From NCBI RefSeq assembly GCF_012689525.1, contig NZ_CP051516.1, positions 4,030,001-4,094,000 on the forward strand: 64,000 nucleotides of DNA, in the 5' to 3' direction. Below, one piece after another: positions 50,156 through 60,371 of this stretch; positions within the stretch are counted from its first letter, which is position 1; each line of letters opens with the position of its first letter. The notes under the pieces were generated by a model, which did not search any database, was not told the origin of the DNA, and saw only the letters and a list, made by a program, of their open reading frames with translations. The DNA is from Paraburkholderia aromaticivorans. GTDB taxonomy: Bacteria > Pseudomonadota > Gammaproteobacteria > Burkholderiales > Burkholderiaceae. Made by a program: the position numbers and the translations under genes.

Positions 50156-52017
50156 CGCACGACTCCCGGATGGCTTTTCGCGTTCGCGGAAATCGTCATC
50201 TTCTTTGCGCCGGCGCTGGTGGAGAGTTTCTTGGCCGTGGCTGGCGTGGCGGGCGCGGTCGGCGCGACCGGTGCCGAATCGTCCGACACCACCATTTGCT
50301 TGACCGGCATGTCCGGCGGAACATTCAACGAGCGCAGCGTATCGCCGACGATGCTCGAGAACACCGGACCCGACACCTGACCGCCGAAGTGGCTGCCCGC
50401 CGTCGGTTCGTCGACCGAGACGGCGACGACGATGCGCGGGTTCGGCATCGGCGCCATGCCGACGAACGAAGCGCGATATTTGGAGTGGTCGTAGCCGTGC
50501 GCGCCGTGCTTGTACGCCGTACCGCTCTTGCCGCCGACGCGATAGCCCGGCACCGCCGCATCCGGCGACGTGCCGCCCGGTGCGGTGACGGTTTCGAGCA
50601 TGGCGCGCACTTGACGCGCGGTGGTCGGCGCGAAGATCTGCGGGCCGGTGGCCGGCTGATCGCCAGGCGTACGGAAAATCGACACCGGCATGATCTCGCC
50701 GTCATGCGCGATCGCGGTGTAAGCGCGGCCCAACTGGAATAGCGACACCGACAGGCCATAGCCGTACGACATGGTGGCCTGCTCGATGCGGCGCCAGCCC
50801 TTCCACGGACGCAGACGGCCCGCCGCCGCGCCCGGGAAACCGACCTTCGGCGCCTGGCCGAGACCGATGCTGGTGTACATATTCCACATCTCTTCGGGCT
50901 TGAGCTGCATGGCGATCTTCGTCGCGCCGATGTTGCTCGACTTCTGGATCACGCCGCCCACCGTCAGCACGCCGAACGCGCTGTCGTCGGTAATCGGCGC
51001 ACCGTCAAGCACGAAGCGGCCGCCGCCTGTATCAACCAGTGTAGTCGGCGTGACGCGGTGCAGATCGAGCGCGAGCGAGACCGTGAACGGCTTCATGATC
51101 GAGCCGGGCTCGAACGTGTCGGTCAGGATGCGGTTGCGCAACTGGTCGCCGGTCAGGTGTGTACGGTCGTTCGGGTTGTAAGTGGGGTAATTGACGAGCG
51201 CCAGCACTTCGCCGGTGCGCACGTCGATCACCATGGCCGCGCCGGCCTTCGCCTTGAATTTCTCGACGGCCGCCTTCAGGTTCGTATAAGCGATGTACTG
51301 AATCTTGCTGTCGATCGAGAGGTCCACGTCCTGGCCGTTGTGCGGCACGACCTGCTCGTCCACGTCTTCGATGATGTGGCCCATGCGGTCCTTGATCACG
51401 CGGCGGCTGCCCGACATGCCGGCGAGCAACTTCTGATCGCCGAGTTCGACGCCTTCCTGGCCTTCGTCTTCCACATTGGTGAAGCCGATCAGGTGGGCCG
51501 TGATCTCGCCTTCCGGATAGAAGCGCTTGTACTCGTCGCGCGCGTAAATGCCGGGGATCTCCAGCGCGGTGACTTGTGCGGCAACGTCGACCGGCACCTG
51601 GCGCTTTACGTAGACGAAGGTCTTGTCTTCCGAGAGCTTGGTGCGCAGTTCCTTATTGGTCATGCCGAGCAGCTTGCCGAGCGACGTCAGCTTGTCGGCG
51701 CCGAGGTCGTCCGGCACCGATTCGGGAATCGCCCAGATCGCGCGCACCGGCAGACTCGTGGCCAGCACGAGACCGTTGCGGTCGAGAATCTTGCCGCGCG
51801 TGGCCGGCAGTTCGAGCCGGCGCTGATAGCGGATTTCACCTTGCTTCAGATAGAACGCGTTGCCCGGGCCCTGGATCCAGAACGCGCGCGCGGTGAGCGC
51901 GACGAACGCCATGAACAGCATGAACACGACGAGTTTCGAACGCCACATCGGCAGACGTACCGACAGGATCGGATTGGCCGAGAAAGCCACGCTCTTGCGA
52001 GTCGACGATTTTTTCAT
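50152..52017 (-). CDS. ftsI: Peptidoglycan transpeptidase FtsI (PBP3)
   Basis: A 621-residue class B penicillin-binding protein. A basic start is followed by one transmembrane helix (LVVFMLFMAFVALTARAFWI), the pedestal domain and the transpeptidase. The catalytic serine is in PGSIMKPF (SxxK), the second motif is SSN in KSSNIGATK and the third is KSGT in GGKSGTAYK. An alanine- and proline-rich cytosol-like tail follows. It works with FtsW at the septum. The start overlaps ftsL by ATGA. Confidence 0.96.
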   Translation of the reverse strand: MKKSSTRKSVAFSANPILSVRLPMWRSKLVVFMLFMAFVALTARAFWIQGPGNAFYLKQGEIRYQRRLELPATRGKILDRNGLVLATSLPVRAIWAIPESVPDDLGADKLTSLGKLLGMTNKELRTKLSEDKTFVYVKRQVPVDVAAQVTALEIPGIYARDEYKRFYPEGEITAHLIGFTNVEDEGQEGVELGDQKLLAGMSGSRRVIKDRMGHIIEDVDEQVVPHNGQDVDLSIDSKIQYIAYTNLKAAVEKFKAKAGAAMVIDVRTGEVLALVNYPTYNPNDRTHLTGDQLRNRILTDTFEPGSIMKPFTVSLALDLHRVTPTTLVDTGGGRFVLDGAPITDDSAFGVLTVGGVIQKSSNIGATKIAMQLKPEEMWNMYTSIGLGQAPKVGFPGAAAGRLRPWKGWRRIEQATMSYGYGLSVSLFQLGRAYTAIAHDGEIMPVSIFRTPGDQPATGPQIFAPTTARQVRAMLETVTAPGGTSPDAAVPGYRVGGKSGTAYKHGAHGYDHSKYRASFVGMAPMPNPRIVVAVSVDEPTAGSHFGGQVSGPVFSSIVGDTLRSLNVPPDMPVKQMVVSDDSAPVAPTAPATPATAKKLSTSAGAKKMTISANAKSHPGVVR

Positions 52018-52364
52018 CGCACGCCTTTACGACGGGTCGCCGCTGGTGCCGAGGCTGGGCCGGAAGTCGGAATCGGCGCGTCCTCAGCTCTCGCCGCGCC
52101 CGAATCGAGCGTCAGGTACTGGGTGCGGCCGGTCGTGACCGATTGCATCTTCAGGGAATCAGTGGCGATATTCTCGATGCGCGACGTTTTCGACAGTGCG
52201 CTCTGCTGATATTGAAGCTGCGAATAATCCTGCTGCAGCTGGCGCTCCTGCGATTGAGCGCGCTGCAACTGGATAAAGATCTGACGCTGCTGATTGGTAG
52301 CGTTGACGACGGACAAAGCGCAGCCCATCACGATGATCAGCAGGAAGATGTTGAGACGATTCAT
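52014..52364 (-). CDS. ftsL: Cell division protein FtsL
   Basis: A 116-residue bitopic protein. One membrane helix ([17 protein letters not shown]) is followed by a glutamine-rich coiled coil ([20 protein letters not shown]) that pairs with FtsB and contacts FtsQ. The tail is variable. It overlaps rsmH and ftsI by four bases each. Confidence 0.93.
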   Translation of the reverse strand: MNRLNIFLLIIVMGCALSVVNATNQQRQIFIQLQRAQSQERQLQQDYSQLQYQQSALSKTSRIENIATDSLKMQSVTTGRTQYLTLDSGAARAEDAPIPTSGPASAPAATRRKGVR

Positions 52365-53314
52365 GGTGCGATCCGCTCCGCCACGCGCATTACGGCAGAA
52401 CGGGCGCGCGGGTTCGCGGCGACTTCAGCGTCGCTTGCGAACACACGGCCAATGATTTTGAGCGGAGGGCTCGGCAGATCGACGGCGCGAATCGGCAGAC
52501 GGCGATCCACCGTGGGCGTACTCGCGTGCGCCTGCATGAATCGCTTGACGATCCGGTCCTCGAGCGAATGAAAGCTGATGACCACCAGCCGCCCCCCCTG
52601 CTCCAACAGCGACAACGCTGCTTCTAAAACGACTTGCAGCTCCGCAAGCTCTTGATTGATGTGAATCCGTATAGCTTGAAAGGTGCGGGTTGCCGGATCC
52701 TTGCCCTTCTCACGGGTTTTGACGACGTTAGCCACGATTTGGGCAAGCTCGCCCGTGCTGACGAGAGGCCCAAGACGGTCGGACTCTGCCCGGCGAGCAA
52801 CAAGCGCCTTTGCAATCTGAAAAGCAAACCGTTCTTCCCCATAATCTCGTATCACCTCCGTCAATTCCTGCACCGTGGCCCGCGCCAGCCAGTCAGCCGC
52901 CGATTCGCCGCGCGTCGGGTCCATCCGCATGTCGAGCGGGCCGTCGGCGCGGAAGCTGAAGCCCCGCTCCGGATCGTCGACTTGCGGCGACGAGACGCCC
53001 AGATCCAGTAAAACGCCCGACACCCGTCCTACGCCGCGCTCCGCAATCGCGGTGCGCAGTGAAGCAAAACTCTCGTGCACGATGCTAAAGCGCGGATCGG
53101 CGATCTGCTGCGCCGTGGCGATGGCGAGCGGGTCTTTGTCGAAAGCGATCAGACGCCCCGAGTCAGCCAGCTTCTCCAATACCAGGCGGCTATGCCCACC
53201 GCGCCCGAAGGTGCCGTCCACATACACGCCGTCCGCGCGTGTGACCAGCGCTTGAACCGCTTCTTCCAGCAGCACCGTGCGATGCTGCAATTCGTTTCCC
53301 ATCGCAGGTGCCAT
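52361..53314 (-). CDS. rsmH: 16S rRNA m4C1402 methyltransferase
   Basis: A 317-residue SAM enzyme (MraW) methylating N4 of C1402 in 16S rRNA. The start [14 protein letters not shown] is followed by the SAM site [34 protein letters not shown] and [17 protein letters not shown] are signature motifs. Second gene of the mra operon, 15 bp after mraZ. Confidence 0.97.
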   Translation of the reverse strand: MAPAMGNELQHRTVLLEEAVQALVTRADGVYVDGTFGRGGHSRLVLEKLADSGRLIAFDKDPLAIATAQQIADPRFSIVHESFASLRTAIAERGVGRVSGVLLDLGVSSPQVDDPERGFSFRADGPLDMRMDPTRGESAADWLARATVQELTEVIRDYGEERFAFQIAKALVARRAESDRLGPLVSTGELAQIVANVVKTREKGKDPATRTFQAIRIHINQELAELQVVLEAALSLLEQGGRLVVISFHSLEDRIVKRFMQAHASTPTVDRRLPIRAVDLPSPPLKIIGRVFASDAEVAANPRARSAVMRVAERIAP

Positions 53315-53329
53315 ATATGTAAACCGCGA

Positions 53330-53758
53330 TCAGAACGTGAAATCTTTTAACGCGTCGGGCATGCCCTCGGCCATTGCCGCCTGTTCCTTCGCGGCGTATG
53401 TTTGTGCATCCCACAACTCGAAGTGACGACCCATGCCGAGCAAGGTCACTTCTTTTTCCAGCCCACCAGCCGTGCGCAATTCCGGCGACACGAGCACGCG
53501 CCCTGCGCCGTCCATTTCCACGTCCATTGCATTGCCGAGAAAAATGCGCTTCCACCAGGTCGCGTTCATAGGCAGCTTGTCGACCTTGTCACGGAAGATT
53601 TCCCACTCCGGGCGTGGAAAGAGCAACAGGCAGCCGTCCGGGTGCTTGGTGATCGTCACCCGGCCCTCTGCCTGTGTCTGCAGCGCATCCCGATATCGAG
53701 AGGGAATAGACATCCGCCCTTTCGCATCGAGCGTCAGCGCCGACGCCCCTTGGAACAC
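53330..53758 (-). CDS. mraZ: Transcriptional regulator MraZ
   Basis: A 142-residue protein with two AbrB-like swapped-hairpin domains: residues 1-50 ([19 protein letters not shown]) and about 77-120 ([19 protein letters not shown]). MraZ binds its own promoter as a large ring and represses the cluster. The first gene of the operon. The four repeats at 53834-53869 are its predicted sites. Confidence 0.95.
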   Translation of the reverse strand: MFQGASALTLDAKGRMSIPSRYRDALQTQAEGRVTITKHPDGCLLLFPRPEWEIFRDKVDKLPMNATWWKRIFLGNAMDVEMDGAGRVLVSPELRTAGGLEKEVTLLGMGRHFELWDAQTYAAKEQAAMAEGMPDALKDFTF

Positions 53759-53833
53759 TTCGCTCTCCCCATTTGGCGCATTGGTGCGCCAGCTGCCCGA
53801 CCCATGAAAATCTACCCGAAACTGCTTGTGAGA

Positions 53834-53869
53834 TCACACAAAAATACACTTTCTCACACTGTCTCCCAC
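53834..53869 (-). promoter_or_regulatory. MraZ operator, four repeats 10 bp apart
   Basis: On the minus strand, hexamers GTGGGA (53864-53869), GTGTGA (53854-53859), GTGTAT (53844-53849) and GTGTGA (53834-53839) repeat at exact 10-bp spacing. The spacing and the TGGGA-type core fit MraZ boxes known from E. coli and Mycoplasma. They lie about 75-110 bp before the mraZ ATG. Confidence 0.85.
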
Positions 53870-53870
53870 T

Positions 53871-53896
53871 TTAGAGGAACGCTAAACAGGGGTCAA
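53871..53896 (-). promoter_or_regulatory. Candidate mra promoter
   Basis: TTGACC (53891-53896, minus strand) could be a -35 element and CTCTAA (53871-53876) a -10, with a short 14-15 bp spacer. It adjoins the MraZ boxes, as expected for a repressed promoter, but the elements are weak. Confidence 0.4.
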
Positions 53897-54170
53897 GGGA
53901 GATGCGTGCTTTTCCGGCGAATTTTGTTTGTTAGAACAAGGACTTAGCGCGACTCCTTCACGTCACGCATAAAACGGAAAACCGTTATAAATGAATGAGC
54001 TAGTGCAACTTGTGAAGGTGATACGTGAAAAGTGCGGGGGAAAGGCGCGAAATGAAAGAGATCGTTAAGCGGGATCGGCAGATGTGGGATGGCGTTTCCG
54101 GGTACTTCAGGCGGACGGCGCGCGAGGCGCCGCCCCACTTTCGAGAGGTGCGTGAACGGCTGGCTTTAAC
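53897..54170. other. Intergenic region between mraZ control region and coq7
   Basis: About 270 bp of lower GC content without a plausible gene. Together with the operator it makes a 412-bp gap upstream of mraZ. Confidence 0.4.
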
Positions 54171-54809
54171 TTATATGTAGTAGGCGGTGCGGGTCATGAC
54201 CTTCGACACGGCGCGCATCAGTGCGCGCGCGGGAAACGGTAGCTCGAGGCCGCCGGCTTCCATCGCCGCCTTGCCGTGTTCCGCTTCGTCCACGCGCATC
54301 TGCTCGACGATGGCACGCGACTCGTGATCGGCTGCCGGCAACTCGTCCAGATGGCTGTCGAGATGCTGCTCCACCTGACGCTCGGTTTCGGCCATGAAGC
54401 CGAGGCTGACGCGATCGCCCATGCGCCCTGCCGCGAGGCCGATTGCGAGCGCGCCCGTGTACCAGAGCGGGTTCAACAGACTGGGACGCGAGTCGAGCGC
54501 TTCGAGACGTTTGGAAGTCCACGCGAGATGATCTTCTTCCTCGATCGCGGCGCGATTGAACACGGCCCGCAAGGACGGCGATTTGGTCGCGAGTTTCTGA
54601 GCCTGATAGAGCGCCTGGGCGCAGACCTCGCCGACGTGGTTCACGCGCATCAAGCCAGCCGCGTGCGCACGCTCGGCCGGTGAGAGTTCGGGCGCCGGTT
54701 CCGTCACCACGGACTCTTGCGGAACCGGCAACGGACGACTCATCCGCGACACGCCGGTCATTGAGCGTAAACCCCGATCAAACTCGCTAATCAACTCGTC
54801 CAGAAACAT
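54171..54809 (-). CDS. coq7: Ubiquinone hydroxylase Coq7
   Basis: A 212-residue di-iron monooxygenase (2-nonaprenyl-3-methyl-6-methoxy-1,4-benzoquinol hydroxylase) of ubiquinone synthesis. Its ferritin-like iron ligands are in [41 protein letters not shown] and [10 protein letters not shown]. The bacterial form is membrane-associated. Full length. Confidence 0.93.
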   Translation of the reverse strand: MFLDELISEFDRGLRSMTGVSRMSRPLPVPQESVVTEPAPELSPAERAHAAGLMRVNHVGEVCAQALYQAQKLATKSPSLRAVFNRAAIEEEDHLAWTSKRLEALDSRPSLLNPLWYTGALAIGLAAGRMGDRVSLGFMAETERQVEQHLDSHLDELPAADHESRAIVEQMRVDEAEHGKAAMEAGGLELPFPARALMRAVSKVMTRTAYYI

Positions 54810-55112
54810 TCAGCACTCCCTCATTCGACAACCGCCTCACCGATCCGCCAGGTCCGCTCAACAAGGCTTTGCAGCACAAAACCGGGTTCGGGGAAACCTT
54901 CAAACCGCATGAATCGGGCGGCCAACTTCTGATTCTAGACCATGTTGCGTAAACGAAACAGGAGCGTTCCCGCCCCGCTCCTTTTTCTTTGTGCCATGTA
55001 TGCCTTTTGTTACATTACGTGCAACTTCTCGCGAAGTTGGACAAGCAAGGCCTCAACGCCAGATAAATATTCCGCCTTGTACAAAAGATTCGTAATCCTT
55101 GGAGATCATTCG
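54810..55112. other. Divergent intergenic region, coq7 and porin
   Basis: About 300 bp holding the promoters of both genes. The part near the porin is AT-rich. No clear operator is seen. Confidence 0.4.
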
Positions 55113-56282
55113 ATGAAAAAGTCGCTTCTCGCTCTCGCAGCACTGGGCGCATTCGCAGGCGTCGCACATGCTCAGAGCAGCGTGACCCTGTACGGCATCA
55201 TTGACGAAGGCTTCAACGTCAACACCAACTCGGGTGGCAAGCACCTGTACAACCTGTCCAGCGGCGTTCTGCAAGGTTCGCGTTTCGGCCTGCGCGGCAC
55301 GGAAGATCTGGGCGGCGGTCTGAAGGCCATCTTCGTGATCGAAAACGGCTTTGACGTGAACAATGGCAAGCTGGGTCAAGGCGGCCTGATGTTCGGTCGT
55401 CAAGCCTACGTCGGCCTGTCGAGCCAGTTCGGTACGGTCACGCTGGGTCGTCAGTACGACTCCGTGGTCGACTATGTCGGTCCGCTGGAAGCCGGCGACC
55501 AGTGGGGCGGCTACATCGCTGCTCACCCGGGCGACATCGACAACTTCAACAACGCGTACCGCACCAACAACACGGTCAAGTACACGAGCGCAAACTACGG
55601 CGGCCTGACGTTCGGCGGCACGTACAGCTTCGGCGGCATCGCCGGCAACGTCACGTCGAACCAGATCTGGTCGTTGGGCGCTGGCTACAACAACGGTCCC
55701 CTCGTCTTGGGCGTTGGTTACTTGAACGCACGTAGCCCGGCAGCTTCGGGTGGCCTGTTCAACAACAGCGGCACGGCTGCAGCGCCGGCCGCGGCTGTCA
55801 CGTCGCCGGTCTACGCTGGCTTCACGTCGGCTAACACGTATCAAGTGATCGGTGCGGGCGGCGCATACACGTTCGGCGCAGCAACGATCGGTGCGACGTA
55901 CTCGAACATCCGCTTCGGCAACCTGGGCGCTTCGTTCGCATCGCCGTTCAAGGGCCAGTCGGCTACGTTCAACAACGCGGAACTGAACTTCAAGTATCAG
56001 TTGACCCCGGCGTTGCTGGTCGGCGCAGCGTATGACTACACGCGCGGCGCGGAAATCAACGGCGCATCGCGTGCCCAGTACCACCAAGGCGCAGTTGGCG
56101 TGGACTACTTCCTGTCCAAGCGTACCGACGTGTACGTGACGGGTGTGTACCAACACGCTCTGGGCGACACGATCAACGTAGCGGGCGCTACGGTCGACGC
56201 AACGGCAGGCATCAACAACCTGACGGGTTCGTCGAACCAGAACCAGTTCACGGCTCGCATCGGCATCCGCCACAAGTTCTAA
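55113..56282 (+). CDS. Gram-negative general porin
   Basis: A 389-residue outer-membrane trimeric channel of the Burkholderia type (Porin_4). The signal peptide ends in GVAHA at residues 16-20, and the mature start is QSSVTLYGIIDEG. Repeated strand patterns such as RFGLRGTEDLGGGLKAIF and VTLGRQYDSVVDYVG are typical. The C-terminus ends in HKF, the terminal Phe for outer-membrane assembly. GGAGA precedes the ATG. Codon use is strongly biased, suggesting high expression. Confidence 0.95.
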   Translation: MKKSLLALAALGAFAGVAHAQSSVTLYGIIDEGFNVNTNSGGKHLYNLSSGVLQGSRFGLRGTEDLGGGLKAIFVIENGFDVNNGKLGQGGLMFGRQAYVGLSSQFGTVTLGRQYDSVVDYVGPLEAGDQWGGYIAAHPGDIDNFNNAYRTNNTVKYTSANYGGLTFGGTYSFGGIAGNVTSNQIWSLGAGYNNGPLVLGVGYLNARSPAASGGLFNNSGTAAAPAAAVTSPVYAGFTSANTYQVIGAGGAYTFGAATIGATYSNIRFGNLGASFASPFKGQSATFNNAELNFKYQLTPALLVGAAYDYTRGAEINGASRAQYHQGAVGVDYFLSKRTDVYVTGVYQHALGDTINVAGATVDATAGINNLTGSSNQNQFTARIGIRHKF

Positions 56283-56309
56283 TAAGTCGTAAAAAAGCAG
56301 TCTGCCTCA

Positions 56310-56334
56310 AAGGCGCCTTCGGGCGCCTTTTTTT
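56310..56334 (+). terminator. Porin terminator
   Basis: Stem AAGGCGCC with GGCGCCTT and a short TTCG-type loop, followed by seven T, about 30 bp after the porin stop. Confidence 0.88.
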
Positions 56335-56382
56335 ATGGCGCGCGCTGCCGACGGGTTTCGCGATGCGATAGCTGCGCAAAAG

Positions 56383-56420
56383 AAAAGGCCCGGCAGACTT
56401 TCGTCTGCCGGGCCTTTTCC
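56383..56420 (-). terminator. fadD terminator, likely bidirectional
   Basis: A long perfect stem (AAAAGGCCCGGCAGAC and its complement) with a short loop ends in TTTTCTTTT on the minus strand and TTTTCC on the plus strand. It lies between the convergent porin and fadD genes. Confidence 0.88.
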
Positions 56421-56472
56421 GCTTACTCGCCACTTCTTGCCGGCTTCATGCCTGATCAGCGAGCGATTCCGC

Positions 56473-58146
56473 CTATGCCCGCCCGTCGCGCAACTCGCGA
56501 CGCAGAATCTTGCCGACGTTGCTCTTCGGCAGTTCAGTGCGGAATTCGACGATCTTAGGCCGCTTGTAGCCGGTCAACTGCTGCTTGCAGTACGCGAAGA
56601 TGTCGGCATCGGTGAGCGCCTGATCCTTCTTCACGACGAACAGCTTCACCGCTTCACCCGAATGCTGGTCCGGCACGCCGACCGCGGCGACTTCGAACAC
56701 GCCCGGCAGCTTTGCGACCACGTCTTCGATTTCATTCGGATAGACATTGAAACCGGACACCAGAATCATGTCCTTCTTACGGTCGACGATCTTGACGAAG
56801 CCGCCGTCGTTCATCAGGCCGACATCGCCCGATTTGAAGAAGCCGTCCGGCGTCATCACTTTCGCGGTTTCGTCGGGCCGGTTCCAGTAACCCGCCATCA
56901 CCTGCGGGCCGCGGATGCAAATTTCGCCCGGCTGGCCGAGCGGCACTTCGTTGCCTTCGTCGTCACGAATCGAGATTTCCGTCGACGGCAACGGCAAGCC
57001 GATCGTCCCGCTGTATTCGGTGACGGTGACCGGATTGCAGGTCACGCACGGCGACGTTTCCGACAAGCCGTATCCTTCGATGATCGGCGTATGCGTCTGC
57101 TCGTACCAGCGCTTGGCGACGGCTTCCTGCACCGCCATACCGCCGCCGTTCGCGGCGATCAGCTTCGAAAAATCGAGCTTATGGAAATCCGGGCTATTCA
57201 ACAACGCGTTGTACAGCGTGTTGACGGCGGGAATCGTCGTGATCGGATAGCCTTCCAGCGCCTTGATCATGCCCGGAATGTCGCGCGGATTCGGGATGAG
57301 TATGCCGAGGCCGCCGGTACGGATCGTCAACAGCCCGCACACGGTCAGCGCGAACACGTGATACAGCGGCAACGCGACGACCGTGACGAACTGATCGATA
57401 TCCGTGCGATTCGCGCGAACCGGATCGAGCCAGATCTCCGACTGCAGCACGTTGGCGATCAGGTTCCGATGCAGTAGCGTCGCGCCCTTGGCCACGCCCG
57501 TCGTTCCGCCCGTGTACTGGAGAAAAGCGACGTCTTCGGGACCTTGCTGAACCGCTTTGAAATTCTGGCGTGCGCCTTCCGCGATCGCGGTGTTGAATTT
57601 GACGTGACCCGGCAGACTCCAGGCCGGCACCATCTTCTTCACCTTTCGCACGACGAAATTCACCAGCGTGCCCTTGATCCCCATCAGGTCGCCCATTGCC
57701 GCCACGACGACATGCTTAATCGACGTGTTGCGTACGATCGCCTGCAGCGTGACCGCGAAGTTCTCGAGCAGAATGATCGCTTCCGCGCCGCTGTCCTTGA
57801 GCTGGTGCTCGAGTTCGCGCGGCGTATAGAGCGGGTTCACGTTCACGACTACATAGCCCGCGCGCAAGATGGCTGCAATCGCCACCGGATATTGCAGCAC
57901 GTTCGGCATCATGATCGCGATGCGCGCGCCGCGGGCCAGGCCCTTCGACTGAAACCATGCGCCGAGTTTGCGCGAAAGCGCGTCGAGCTCGCCGTAGCTG
58001 ATCTCCTTGCCCATGCAGACGAACGCCGGTTTGGCGCGGTGGTCGCGGAAGGCTTCTTCGAGCAGTTCTCCGACCGACGAATAGCGGCTCGGGTCGATCT
58101 CTGCGGGAACGCCGGGCGGATAAGATTTCAGCCAGATTTTGTCCAT
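56473..58146 (-). CDS. fadD: Long-chain acyl-CoA synthetase
   Basis: A 557-residue AMP-forming ligase that activates fatty acids to acyl-CoA. The P-loop is YTGGTTGVAKGATL (about 212-225). GYGLSETSP and GDVGLMNDGGFVKIVDRKKD are the further adenylation motifs, and NVGKILRRELR carries the C-terminal catalytic lysine. It is full length and stands alone on the minus strand. Confidence 0.93.
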   Translation of the reverse strand: MDKIWLKSYPPGVPAEIDPSRYSSVGELLEEAFRDHRAKPAFVCMGKEISYGELDALSRKLGAWFQSKGLARGARIAIMMPNVLQYPVAIAAILRAGYVVVNVNPLYTPRELEHQLKDSGAEAIILLENFAVTLQAIVRNTSIKHVVVAAMGDLMGIKGTLVNFVVRKVKKMVPAWSLPGHVKFNTAIAEGARQNFKAVQQGPEDVAFLQYTGGTTGVAKGATLLHRNLIANVLQSEIWLDPVRANRTDIDQFVTVVALPLYHVFALTVCGLLTIRTGGLGILIPNPRDIPGMIKALEGYPITTIPAVNTLYNALLNSPDFHKLDFSKLIAANGGGMAVQEAVAKRWYEQTHTPIIEGYGLSETSPCVTCNPVTVTEYSGTIGLPLPSTEISIRDDEGNEVPLGQPGEICIRGPQVMAGYWNRPDETAKVMTPDGFFKSGDVGLMNDGGFVKIVDRKKDMILVSGFNVYPNEIEDVVAKLPGVFEVAAVGVPDQHSGEAVKLFVVKKDQALTDADIFAYCKQQLTGYKRPKIVEFRTELPKSNVGKILRRELRDGRA

Positions 58147-58292
58147 GCAGCGTCTCCTCCTTTATTTTCGAATGGTCGTGCTAAAAACGCATCGTAGCAT
58201 GGGCACCTCGGTGCTATTCGCGAAAAGCGGCTTGGTTAGACTGCAGCCTCGAACCCGTGAAGGACGCGCGCTTCGGGATGGTTGCGCGGGTT

Positions 58293-60371
58293 TCAGACGC
58301 GCTCGACTTCGACCAGGCAGTCGTAGAAAGTTGCCGATCCGCCCAGATCGGTGAGCGCCTGGCTGGTGAGTTGATTGGCGTTGCGGCCGTCGGGCGCGAG
58401 CTTCTTCCACCAGATCGACAGGCCGACCACGAGCCCTTCCCGGGCTCTATCCGTGACTCGCACGCGCGCCTGCATCGAACCGCGATCGTTAAAGATGCGC
58501 ACCTGACCGCCGTCGACGATGTCTCGCGATTGTGCGTCGGCCGGATGCATGTCGAGATGCGGCTCCCCTTCCGTCGAACGCAGACTTTCGATGTTCACGA
58601 AGGTGCTGTTCAGGAAGTTGCGGGCCGGCGGTGAGATCATGGCAAGCGGGTAGCGGGCGGCGAGCTCCGGTGCGCCGTCGGCGGATTCATAGGGCGGTAG
58701 ATAGTCCGGGAGCGGGTCGAGCCCCTGCTGCGCGAGCCGTTCGCTGTAGAACTCGCATTTGCCGGACGGCGTTCGGAAACCGCCTTCGGAGAAAGGCGCG
58801 TCGGGCAGGTTCAGCCGGGCCCAGCCCGTTTGCTTCAGCGTCTGCCAATCCACGCCTTCGAGCGTCTTGTCTTGCCAGCGGAACGCAGCCTGTGCGATGG
58901 TCTCGTCGCTCTCGAACAGTGCCGGTTCGTCGAGTCCCATGTGACGCGCGAAGCCGCGAAAAATCTCCGTGTTCGGGAGTGCGCCGCCGACGGGTGCGAT
59001 TGCCGGCAGGTTGACCATCACGTGCGTGTGGCCGTATGACTTGTGGACGTCAAGGTGTTCGAGTTGGGTGGTCGCGGGCAGGAGCAGATCGGCGTAGTCG
59101 GCGGTGTCGGTCTGGAAATGCTCCAGCACGATGGTGAACAGATCCTCACGCGCGAAACCCGCTGCGACTCGCTCGGAATCCGGCGCGACGGCCACCGGAT
59201 TCGAGTTGTAGACAACGATCGCTTCGACTTTAGGGCCGAACGCGGCGTCGCCCTTGTGCAGCAGCGCATCGCCGATCGCATTCATATTGATGACGCGGCT
59301 GACCTTGGACGGCCAGCCCGGCATCAAATCCGGCCGCTGCAACGCATGCGAGTCGACCGGCGCCCAGCCGCCCGAGGACAGCAGCACGCCCCCAGCTCTC
59401 TCGCGCCATGCACCCGTCAACGACGGCAGGCACGCGATCGCGCGCACGGCATTGCCGCCGCCACGCACGCGCTGCAGGCCGTAGTTCATGCGGATCGCCG
59501 CCTTTTTAGTGCTGCCGTAAAGTCGCGCAAGATCGACGATAACGTGTTCATCAATATCGCAAATTTCAGCAACGCGCGACGGCGAGTAACTCAGCGCGCG
59601 GGCCTTCAGCTCGTCAAAACCTAATGTGTGGGCCTCAATGTACGCGTGATCAAGCAGATTCTCTGTGATCAACACGTTCATCATGCCTAGCGCCAAGGCA
59701 CCGTCGGTGCCGGGTTTCAGGGCAATATGCTGATGGCATTTTTCGGCAGTCAGCGAGCGGTACGGATCGATCGCGATCAGCCGCGCGCCGCGGCGTTTCG
59801 CCTGTTGGGCGCGCGTCCAGAAATGCAGGCTCGATGCGATGGGATTCGAGCCCCAGATGAGGATGACTTCGCTCTCGTCGAAAAACTCGGTGAGCATGCC
59901 AAGGCTCGCGCCATAGGTGTACTTCAACCCGGCGGCGCCAGCGGACGCGCAGATCGTACGGTCCAGTTGCGATGCGCCGATCTTGTGGAAGAATCGCTGC
60001 GCAATGCTGTCACCCTGGATCAAACCCATCGTGCCGGCATAGCTGTAGGGAAGGATCGCTTCTGGCGCGCGGCGCGCAATCTCCGACAGGCGGCGAGCAG
60101 CGAACTGGAACGCCTCGTCCCAACTGATCGGCTCAAAGCGGCCCTCGCCTTTACGGCCGACGCGCCTCATCGGTGTCGTCAATCTTTGCGGATGATGCAC
60201 GCGCTCCGCATAGCGGCTGACCTTGGTGCACAGCGCGCCTTGCGTCGGAGGATGCTCGGGATCGGCGACGACCTTGATCGCGCGTCCGGCCTTGACAGTC
60301 ACTCGCATCGCGCAGGTGTCGGGGCAATCGTGCGGGCATACGGCGCGAGCGAGTTCAGTCGGAGCATTCAT
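58293..60371 (-). CDS. Molybdopterin-dependent oxidoreductase, catalytic subunit
   Basis: A 692-residue DMSO-reductase-family protein. The N-terminal iron-sulphur motif is CPHDCPDTC, with a fourth Cys in ALCTKVSRY. The molybdopterin domain contains LIWGSNPIASSLHFW and RLIAIDPYRS, and the C-terminal cofactor domain starts near 570 (PLAMISPPARNFLNSTF, LDMHPADAQSRDIVDG). There is no twin-arginine signal and no electron-transfer partner beside it, so it is probably cytoplasmic. The substrate cannot be told. The ATG at 60371 is preferred over a TTG five codons upstream. Confidence 0.85.
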   Translation of the reverse strand: MNAPTELARAVCPHDCPDTCAMRVTVKAGRAIKVVADPEHPPTQGALCTKVSRYAERVHHPQRLTTPMRRVGRKGEGRFEPISWDEAFQFAARRLSEIARRAPEAILPYSYAGTMGLIQGDSIAQRFFHKIGASQLDRTICASAGAAGLKYTYGASLGMLTEFFDESEVILIWGSNPIASSLHFWTRAQQAKRRGARLIAIDPYRSLTAEKCHQHIALKPGTDGALALGMMNVLITENLLDHAYIEAHTLGFDELKARALSYSPSRVAEICDIDEHVIVDLARLYGSTKKAAIRMNYGLQRVRGGGNAVRAIACLPSLTGAWRERAGGVLLSSGGWAPVDSHALQRPDLMPGWPSKVSRVINMNAIGDALLHKGDAAFGPKVEAIVVYNSNPVAVAPDSERVAAGFAREDLFTIVLEHFQTDTADYADLLLPATTQLEHLDVHKSYGHTHVMVNLPAIAPVGGALPNTEIFRGFARHMGLDEPALFESDETIAQAAFRWQDKTLEGVDWQTLKQTGWARLNLPDAPFSEGGFRTPSGKCEFYSERLAQQGLDPLPDYLPPYESADGAPELAARYPLAMISPPARNFLNSTFVNIESLRSTEGEPHLDMHPADAQSRDIVDGGQVRIFNDRGSMQARVRVTDRAREGLVVGLSIWWKKLAPDGRNANQLTSQALTDLGGSATFYDCLVEVERV

